DNA from: Elusimicrobia bacterium RIFCSPLOWO2_01_FULL_54_10
Lineage (GTDB): Bacteria > Elusimicrobiota > Elusimicrobia > 2-02-FULL-39-32
Reading direction: 5' to 3'
NCBI GenBank assembly: GCA_001799975.1
Contig: MGUQ01000012.1
Span: forward strand, 9,803-15,438
DNA length: 5,636 bases
Shown: piece by piece, positions 1 through 4,781 of the stretch
Position numbering within the stretch: position 1 is the stretch's first letter
How the letters are laid out: each line of letters starts with the position of its first letter
Position numbers and translations under genes: made by a program
The notes under the pieces: model-generated
Told to the model about the DNA's origin: nothing
What the model saw: the letters and a program-made list of their open reading frames with translations, nothing else
Databases searched by the model: none

Positions 1-333
1 ACCGCCAGGTTTTTGCGCCGAGATTCGCATTTCTTCCATTCCTTCCGGCGCGAGCGCCACAAAATGGACCTGCTCACGCGCAGGCTGTATCCGGAGCTTC
101 TGGCCAGCCGCGACAGTGTGCAGGACGAAGGCCGTACTCTGCGTGAAGGCGGGCGGCTGAACGTGGACGCTCTTGTTTTTGCCAATTTCCGGCGCTGCCA
201 GGAGTCTTTGCGGGTGCTTGAGGAATACGGAAAACTATTTTCCCCGAGGGCGGGAGGAGAATTCAAGGAAATGAGGTTTACAGTTTACCGCCTTGAAAAG
301 GAAGCCCAGTCCAAATGGAAACTCAAGCAATAA
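1..333 (+). CDS. thiD2: ThiD2-family hydroxymethylpyrimidine phosphate kinase, C-terminal part (5' end outside window)
   Basis: The frame is open from base 1 to a TAA at 331-333 and gives 110 residues, so the N-terminal part lies upstream. A TTG at 13 could be read as a start but is internal, because the family needs more sequence before it. The visible part matches the C-terminal half of ThiD2: an SRDSVQDEGR segment (family pattern RDxxxDxG), then ANFRRCQESLRVLEEYGKL, then a FKEMRFTVYRLEKE helix, which is the usual family ending. ThiD2 is known as a monofunctional HMP-P kinase that makes HMP-PP, the pyrimidine substrate of ThiE, and it is often fused to the N-terminus of ThiE. Here it ends 19 nt inside thiE in a different frame, so the two are separate, coupled proteins. 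Recognition is from motif memory. The family call is fairly secure; the kinase activity is inferred from the family. Confidence 0.8.
   Translation, partial: TARFLRRDSHFFHSFRRERHKMDLLTRRLYPELLASRDSVQDEGRTLREGGRLNVDALVFANFRRCQESLRVLEEYGKLFSPRAGGEFKEMRFTVYRLEKEAQSKWKLKQ
298..304 (+). promoter_or_regulatory. Shine-Dalgarno site for thiE
   Basis: AAGGAAG lies 10 nt before the ATG at 315, inside the last codons of the ThiD2 gene. It supports 315 as the thiE start and a separate ThiE initiation rather than a ThiD2-ThiE fusion. Confidence 0.5.
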
Positions 334-965
334 AATCAATTGCAGCGTCAAAGCTGTATGTGGTGGCCACGCCCGCAGCCGCGGGACAGGATGTAACTGC
401 AGTTGTGGAAAAGGCTCTGAGAGGCGGGGCGGATGTGGTCCAGCTCCGCGACAAGCATTCGAGCGCCGCTGACATTTTGAAAGCTGCAAAGAAACTCAAA
501 AGAATTTGCCAGGCGCATGACGCTCTTTTCATCGTTAACGACCGCGTGGACATTGCTCTGGCATCCGGAGCTGATGGTGTGCATCTGGGGCAGGAGGACT
601 TGCCTTTGGATGAAGCCCGAAAAATCGTAGAGCGATATGGGCGCGACAACTCGTTTTTAATCGGTCGTTCCACTCATTCTCTGGAGCAGGCTCTTGCCGC
701 CCAAAACGAGGGAGCGGATTATCTCGGTTGCGGGCCTGTTTTTGCGACGCCCACCAAACCGGATTATTTGGCGCAGGGGCTGGAACTGGTGCGGCAATAC
801 CGCGAGCGCATCCGCATTCCGTTTGTGGCCATCGGCGGGATCGATGACAGTAATATTTCTCAAGTGGCGGCAGCCGGCGCCCGCTGCGTGGCGGTGGTGC
901 GGGCTGTCATGGCGCATGCCGATCCTGAAGCCGCGGCTCGGAGCCTGAGAAGCAAGATTTTATGA
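315..965 (+). CDS. thiE: Thiamine-phosphate synthase (thiamine-phosphate pyrophosphorylase)
   Basis: This cytosolic enzyme joins HMP-PP and the thiazole phosphate (THZ-P or its carboxylated form) to give thiamin monophosphate and PPi. The 216-residue product is the normal family length for a TIM-barrel ThiE. Visible motifs in order are LYVVATP (first strand, 14-20), VVQLRDK (41-47, diphosphate-binding Arg and Lys), VNDRVDIALASGADGVHLG (74-92, with the Mg-binding ND pair), GRSTHS (117-122), LGCGPVFATPTK (137-148) and VAIGGI (171-176). These cover the expected substrate-binding loops, so the enzyme should be active. It overlaps the ThiD2 gene by 19 nt and thrB by 4 nt (ATGA at 962-965). Its partner immediately upstream supplies HMP-PP. 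No TPP riboswitch is visible before it, but the true operon start lies outside the window. Confidence 0.95.
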   Translation: METQAIKSIAASKLYVVATPAAAGQDVTAVVEKALRGGADVVQLRDKHSSAADILKAAKKLKRICQAHDALFIVNDRVDIALASGADGVHLGQEDLPLDEARKIVERYGRDNSFLIGRSTHSLEQALAAQNEGADYLGCGPVFATPTKPDYLAQGLELVRQYRERIRIPFVAIGGIDDSNISQVAAAGARCVAVVRAVMAHADPEAAARSLRSKIL

Positions 966-1879
966 AAAAATGGGCCAAAGTGCGGGTCCCGGCCAGCACT
1001 TCAAACTTGGGGCCCGGTTTCGATGTTTTGGGATTGGCTCTCGATCTTTTCAATGAAGTGGAAGTCCGGGTTGACCGCAAGCTTCAAGGAGTATCCATCG
1101 AAATTGAGGGAGAGGGGAAAACATCTCTTCCCAGAAACGAGAATAATGTCATTTGGAAGACGATGGAAAAAGTTCTTTCGAAACTGAATGCACCGACGGC
1201 GGGCTATGAGCTTAAATTCATAAACCGCATTCCTTTGGCGAGAGGGCTAGGCTCAAGCGCTGCTGCGATCTTGAGCGGTGTTCTGGCCGGAAACGCCATC
1301 AGCGGAAGTCCGTTGAAGAAGGACGAAGTGTTTCAGCTGGCCGCGGGCATGGAAGGCCATCCGGACAATGTGGCTCCCCAGCTTTTTGGCGGGCTTTGCG
1401 TTTCCGTGTTCAACGGAAAAAATTTCGAAGTGATTCAGCCCGCTTTGCCAAAAGGGATTCAAGGGGTTGTGTGTGTGCCGGATTTTGAACTTTCGACGGC
1501 AAAAGCGCGGGCCGTGCTTCCGGAGAGCATTCCGCACAAAGACGCTGTTTTCAATGCTTCGCGAACGGCGCTGTTTTTGAGCGCGCTTGCGGGAAAACGA
1601 TTTGATCTTTTAAAACTTGGCATGGAAGACCGTCTGCATCAGCCTTATCGCAAGACGCTCATCCCGGGCTTTGACGGCGTTCTGGAAGAAGCCTACCGCG
1701 CCGGAGCTTTTGGCGTTGCGCTTTCGGGAGCGGGGCCCTCAATTTTTGCATTTACGCCTCTCTCCAAAGCTTCGGGAGTCGGACGGGCCATGGAGAAAGG
1801 GTTCTCTTCTGTCGGAGTGAAGGCAAAAGCTATGGCGCTCAAATTCAATATGAAAGGATCGGAGATTTTTAGCAAATGA
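962..1879 (+). CDS. thrB: Homoserine kinase (GHMP kinase family)
   Basis: ThrB phosphorylates homoserine with ATP to O-phosphohomoserine, the substrate of threonine synthase. The 305-residue length is typical. The N-terminal segment VRVPASTSNLGPGFDVLG (7-24) is the ThrB form of GHMP motif 1. The ATP-binding loop PLARGLGSSAAA is at 91-102 and EGHPDNVAPQ at 131-140, followed by a FGGLCVSV strand. The C-terminal GHMP motif 3 is GVALSGAGPSIFAF (251-264). All expected motifs are present, so activity is likely. The start ATG shares an ATGA with the thiE stop, and a second ATGA is shared with lysC. There is only a weak GAGAAG before the start, so translation probably depends on coupling to thiE. Homoserine dehydrogenase and threonine synthase are not in the window. 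Homoserine rather than another GHMP substrate is supported by the N-terminal motif and by neighbouring lysC. Confidence 0.95.
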   Translation: MKKWAKVRVPASTSNLGPGFDVLGLALDLFNEVEVRVDRKLQGVSIEIEGEGKTSLPRNENNVIWKTMEKVLSKLNAPTAGYELKFINRIPLARGLGSSAAAILSGVLAGNAISGSPLKKDEVFQLAAGMEGHPDNVAPQLFGGLCVSVFNGKNFEVIQPALPKGIQGVVCVPDFELSTAKARAVLPESIPHKDAVFNASRTALFLSALAGKRFDLLKLGMEDRLHQPYRKTLIPGFDGVLEEAYRAGAFGVALSGAGPSIFAFTPLSKASGVGRAMEKGFSSVGVKAKAMALKFNMKGSEIFSK

Positions 1880-3117
1880 AAAAAGCGAAGAAGCAAAAAC
1901 TCTTTGTGATGAAATTCGGCGGTTCTTCCGTTGCGGACGCTGAAAAGATCAAGCGCGTGGCCCGCAGGGTCCACGACAAGCAATCCCGCGGAATCAAGGT
2001 GGTGGTGGTGGTCTCTGCTCCTGGAGACATGACGGACGATCTTCTGGAGATGGCAGATGGGGTTTCCAAAAATCCGCCGGAGCGGGAGCTGGACATGCTC
2101 CTGGCCACGGGAGAGCAGGTGTCCATTGCCCTTCTGTCGATGGCCATTCAAGACTTGGGCAGCGATGCGGTGTCCTTGACGGGCCCGCAGGCGGGAATTT
2201 ACGCAGACCACGCGCATACCAAGGCGCGCATCACCAAAATTGCGCCCTCCAAGATTCACGATGAATTGAAAAAAGGCAAGGTAGTGATTGTGGCGGGGTT
2301 CCAGGGATTGAACCCCAATCAGGACATCACCACTCTCGGCCGCGGCGGCTCAGACTTGACGGCGGTAGCGCTTGCGGCGGCGCTCAAAGCAGATGCTTGC
2401 GAGATTTATACGGATGTGAAAGGTGTTTTCACCACAGACCCGCGCGTGGAGCCGGAGGCGTCAAAGGTGGACCGCATTTCGTATGATGAGATGCTGGAGC
2501 TGGCCGGAGCCGGTTCGCAGGTGATGCAGGCGCGAAGCATCGAAGTGGCAAAAAAATATGGCGTTGACATCCATGTTCGCTCAACGTTTTCAGAAGACGA
2601 AGGCACCTGGATTGTAAGGGAGGTTGAAGGCATGGAAGACGTGGTTGTTTCAGGAGTGGCGTTCGACAAAAATCAGGCCAAGCTTTCGGCCGTGGAAATT
2701 CCGGACCGGCCGGGCATTGCGGCCAAAATTTTCGGGGCATTAGCGGACATTCATGTGAATGTGGACATGATCATCCAGTCGGCCGCGCAGGACGGGATGA
2801 ACGACATCTCGTTCACCGTTGCGCGCGCGGACTTGAAAAAAGCCGTCCCCGTGGTGGACCAAGTGAGCCGCGAGCTGGGGGGGCAAGGCGCGTTGGTGGA
2901 CGAAAAAATCGCCAAGGTGGCCGTGGTGGGCGTGGGCATGAAAAGCCACGCGGGCGTGGCCGCGCGCATGTTCCGCGCTCTGGCCGGCCAGAACATCAAC
3001 ATCGAAATGATCAGCACGTCCGAAATCAAAGTATCCTGCGTGGTCAAAGAATCCGACTGCCAGAAAGCCGTGCAGGTGCTGCACAAAACATTCGGCCTTT
3101 CCAGAAAGCCAAAATGA
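1876..3117 (+). CDS. lysC: Aspartokinase, alpha subunit with C-terminal tandem ACT domains
   Basis: Aspartokinase phosphorylates L-aspartate to 4-aspartyl phosphate, the first step to lysine, threonine, methionine and diaminopimelate. The 413 residues match the Bacillus/Corynebacterium/Thermus type rather than the longer E. coli enzymes or ThrA fusions. The kinase domain (about 8-245) shows KFGGSSVAD (13-21), VVSAPGDMTD (45-54), TTLGRGGSDLTA (152-163), YTDVKGVFTTDPR (178-190) and ELAGAGSQVMQARS (208-221). Two ACT domains follow: one around VEIPDRPGIAAKIFGALA (273-290), the other around KVAVVGVGMKSHAGVAARMF (347-366) with ISTSEIKVS (379-387). The conserved MKSHxGV and STSEI segments fit lysine/threonine feedback, which I infer rather than see. 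The start overlaps the thrB stop (ATGA), with GGAG at 1861-1864, 11 nt upstream. A strong internal translation start lies at Met253 (separate entry). The stop overlaps the cimA start, again by ATGA. Confidence 0.96.
   Translation: MKKAKKQKLFVMKFGGSSVADAEKIKRVARRVHDKQSRGIKVVVVVSAPGDMTDDLLEMADGVSKNPPERELDMLLATGEQVSIALLSMAIQDLGSDAVSLTGPQAGIYADHAHTKARITKIAPSKIHDELKKGKVVIVAGFQGLNPNQDITTLGRGGSDLTAVALAAALKADACEIYTDVKGVFTTDPRVEPEASKVDRISYDEMLELAGAGSQVMQARSIEVAKKYGVDIHVRSTFSEDEGTWIVREVEGMEDVVVSGVAFDKNQAKLSAVEIPDRPGIAAKIFGALADIHVNVDMIIQSAAQDGMNDISFTVARADLKKAVPVVDQVSRELGGQGALVDEKIAKVAVVGVGMKSHAGVAARMFRALAGQNINIEMISTSEIKVSCVVKESDCQKAVQVLHKTFGLSRKPK
2616..2624 (+). promoter_or_regulatory. Internal Shine-Dalgarno for an aspartokinase beta subunit
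   Basis: AAGGGAGGT inside lysC contains the full GGAGGT core. GGAGG ends 8 nt before the in-frame ATG at 2632 (Met253), an ideal spacing. It is the best Shine-Dalgarno match I see in the window, stronger than those of the annotated gene starts. Its position, between the kinase domain and the first ACT domain, is where known aspartokinase beta subunits begin. Confidence 0.65.
2632..3117 (+). CDS. lysC: Aspartokinase beta (regulatory) subunit, in-frame internal start within lysC
   Basis: Translation from Met253 of lysC would give a 161-residue protein that carries both ACT domains and no kinase domain. This follows the known alpha2-beta2 design of Bacillus, Corynebacterium and Thermus aspartokinases, in which a beta subunit of about 160-172 residues is made from an internal start in the same frame and helps form the effector-binding interface. 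What is seen is the ATG, the strong Shine-Dalgarno before it and the boundary position just after TWIVREVEG. That the product is made and assembles with alpha is inference. The alternative is that the site is incidental and only the full-length protein exists. Confidence 0.6.
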   Translation: MEDVVVSGVAFDKNQAKLSAVEIPDRPGIAAKIFGALADIHVNVDMIIQSAAQDGMNDISFTVARADLKKAVPVVDQVSRELGGQGALVDEKIAKVAVVGVGMKSHAGVAARMFRALAGQNINIEMISTSEIKVSCVVKESDCQKAVQVLHKTFGLSRKPK

Positions 3118-4694
3118 AGCTTTTCGACACCACTTTACGGGACGGCACCCAGGGGAGCGGAGTTTCTTTGTCCGTTGAGGACAAGCTCAAAATCGCCCAA
3201 GCCCTGGACCGCCTGGGAGTACATTACATCGAAGGCGGCTGGCCGGGCTCCAATCCCAAAGACGAGCTTTTTTTCAAAGAGGCCAAAAAGCTGCGTTTGA
3301 AGCACGCGCGCTTGACCGCTTTTGGTTCCACGCGCCGCAAGGGCAAACCCGCGCATCATGATCCCAATCTGGCGGCCATCGTGCGGGTAAAAACTCCCGC
3401 CGCCTGCATCTTCGGAAAATCCTGGGATTTTCAGGTCATCCACGCTCTCCGCGCCACGTTGCCAGAAAATTTGAAGATGATCGAAGACTCCGTGCGCTTT
3501 TTGAAATCCAAAGGCCTGGAAGTCATCTATGACGCAGAACATTTTTTTGACGGTTACCGCGCCAATTCGGAATATGCCCTGGCCTCCTTGAAGGCTGCAG
3601 CGAGGGCCGGCGCTTCCAATTTGACTCTCTGCGACACCAACGGCGGCAGCGTGCCATCCCAGATCCGCGATATTTTCCAGGCGGTCCGCCGGGAGCTGCC
3701 CGACGCGTCCTTTGGCATCCATACCCACAATGATACGGAGTGTGCTGTGGCCAATGCGGTGACGGCCGTGGAGGAAGGCGCGGTGCTGGTTCAAGGCACC
3801 ATCAATGGTTATGGAGAGCGCTGCGGTAACGCCAACCTTGTGTCCATCATCGCGAATTTAAAATTGAAGCTCGGCATTAACTGTGTGACGGAGGATCAAC
3901 TCCGGTCGCTCACCGAAGTTTCGCGCTATGTCTCAGAGATCGCCAATATCGTTCCCAACGATCATCAGCCCTATGTGGGTTTTTCCGCCTTTGCGCACAA
4001 GGGCGGGGTTCATGTTTCCGCCATGGCGCGCCACACCAGCACCTATGAGCATGTAGATCCGGCAATCGTGGGCAACCAGAGGCGCATTTTGATCTCCGAG
4101 CTTTCCGGGCAGTCCAATGTTTTGCTTAAAGCAAAGGAGCTGAAACTCGATTTCTCCAAAAACACCGCGGCCGTCAAATCCGTCATCGAAGCCGTCAAGA
4201 AAATGGAGAACCAGGGTTACCAGTTTGAAGGCGCGGAAGGCTCATTTGCAGTGCTGGTTAAAAAAGCCCTGGGCGAGCACAAAGCTTTCTTTGAACTTAT
4301 CGGCTTCCGCGTGAGCGTGGAGAGCGGGGAAAACGGCAACGGTATGGTTTCCGAGGCCAGCCTCAAGCTCCGAGTGGGCGGCAAAGTGCAGCACACGGTT
4401 GCCGAAGGCGAAGGCCCCGTCAACGCCCTCGATAACGCTCTAAGAAAGGCTCTGGAAAAGTATTATCCGCCCTTAAAGACCGTATCTTTAACGGATTTCA
4501 AGGTCCGCGTCATCAACGCCTCCGGCGGCACCAAGGCCAAAGTGCGCGTGCTCATCGAGTCCCGGGACCACAAGGACGAATGGAGCACCGTGGGTGTGTC
4601 CGAGAACATCATTGAAGCCTCCTGGCACGCTTTGGCAGATTCCATCGAATATAAGCTTTTAAAAGACCGCTTGCCAAAAGGCGGGAAAAAGTAG
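3114..4694 (+). CDS. cimA: (R)-citramalate synthase
   Basis: CimA condenses pyruvate and acetyl-CoA to (R)-citramalate, the first step of the threonine-independent route to 2-oxobutyrate and isoleucine. The 526 residues fit the long CimA type (Geobacter-like, about 525-530). The HMGL-like TIM barrel (about 1-270) begins LFDTTLRDGTQ (3-13) and shows the CimA-type IEGGWPGSNPKD (39-50) and IFGKSWDFQV (99-108). The metal-binding IHTHND with H203 and H205 is at 202-207, and GYGERCGNANL at 232-242. The linker has HKGGVHVSAM (295-304) and the CimA-typical VGNQRRILISELSGQSN (319-335). A LeuA-type dimerisation/allosteric domain occupies about 385-515, where isoleucine feedback would act. IEGGWPGSNPKD and the overall length favour CimA over 2-isopropylmalate or homocitrate synthase. 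The start is an ATGA overlap with lysC with only a weak AGAAAG upstream. The end carries promoter elements for the next gene. Confidence 0.94.
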   Translation: MKLFDTTLRDGTQGSGVSLSVEDKLKIAQALDRLGVHYIEGGWPGSNPKDELFFKEAKKLRLKHARLTAFGSTRRKGKPAHHDPNLAAIVRVKTPAACIFGKSWDFQVIHALRATLPENLKMIEDSVRFLKSKGLEVIYDAEHFFDGYRANSEYALASLKAAARAGASNLTLCDTNGGSVPSQIRDIFQAVRRELPDASFGIHTHNDTECAVANAVTAVEEGAVLVQGTINGYGERCGNANLVSIIANLKLKLGINCVTEDQLRSLTEVSRYVSEIANIVPNDHQPYVGFSAFAHKGGVHVSAMARHTSTYEHVDPAIVGNQRRILISELSGQSNVLLKAKELKLDFSKNTAAVKSVIEAVKKMENQGYQFEGAEGSFAVLVKKALGEHKAFFELIGFRVSVESGENGNGMVSEASLKLRVGGKVQHTVAEGEGPVNALDNALRKALEKYYPPLKTVSLTDFKVRVINASGGTKAKVRVLIESRDHKDEWSTVGVSENIIEASWHALADSIEYKLLKDRLPKGGKK

Positions 4695-4700
4695 TATAAT
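4671..4700 (+). promoter_or_regulatory. Predicted sigma70-type promoter for the IlvD-like gene
   Basis: A -35 box TTGCCA (4671-4676, 5 of 6 to consensus) and a perfect -10 box TATAAT (4695-4700) are separated by 18 nt. The -35 lies within the last codons of cimA and the -10 begins directly after the cimA TAG stop. Transcription would start near 4706-4707 and leave a leader of about 75 nt before the ATG at 4782. It implies that the IlvD-like gene can be expressed independently of the upstream operon. I see no extended -10 TG. Activity is inferred from the match only. Confidence 0.6.
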
Positions 4701-4721
4701 ACCCGACTCTTGTCTGCTGAC

Positions 4722-4749
4722 CCCGCCTCAATCGTCGAGAGGGCGCGGG
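4722..4749 (+). other. GC-rich hairpin in the leader of the IlvD-like gene
   Basis: CCCGC (4722-4726) can pair with GCGGG (4745-4749), and CTC (4727-4729) with GAG (4739-4741), leaving a GGC bulge on the 3' arm and a 9-nt loop. A T5 run follows at 4759-4763, 9 nt after the stem, too far for a clean intrinsic terminator. It may be a weak terminator or attenuator for cimA read-through, an mRNA-stabilising leader structure, or chance in GC-rich DNA. No separate ATG- or GTG-started leader peptide is present. Confidence 0.35.
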
Positions 4750-4771
4750 ACTGTAGTATTTTTGTCGTCTC

Positions 4772-4777
4772 AAAGGA
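4772..4777 (+). promoter_or_regulatory. Shine-Dalgarno site for the IlvD-like gene
   Basis: AAAGGA lies 4 nt before the ATG at 4782, a slightly short spacing. It favours this ATG over an in-frame TTG at 4710 that could otherwise add 24 residues, because that TTG has no purine-rich site before it. Confidence 0.5.
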
Positions 4778-4781
4778 TTTT

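Noticed and set aside
13..333. Complete small gene starting at TTG 13
   Set aside because: The frame continues open to base 1, and the residues match only the C-terminal half of the ThiD2 family, so it is a partial gene cut by the window.
1999..2013. Run of GTG repeats in lysC
   Set aside because: It simply encodes the VVVVV beta strand of the aspartokinase core (KVVVVVSAP) and is not an independent repeat.
1693..2259. 188-codon open frame on the - strand across the thrB/lysC junction
   Set aside because: His-rich shadow (HHHH from the GTG-rich valine codons of lysC), opposite two well supported genes.
3135..3794. 219-codon open frame on the - strand inside cimA
   Set aside because: It lies fully opposite conserved CimA motifs, has no recognisable domain, and I found no support for it as a gene.
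4722..4763. Intrinsic terminator after cimA
   Set aside because: The stem is bulged and the T-run starts 9 nt after it, so it is not a standard Rho-independent terminator. It is kept only as a possible leader structure.
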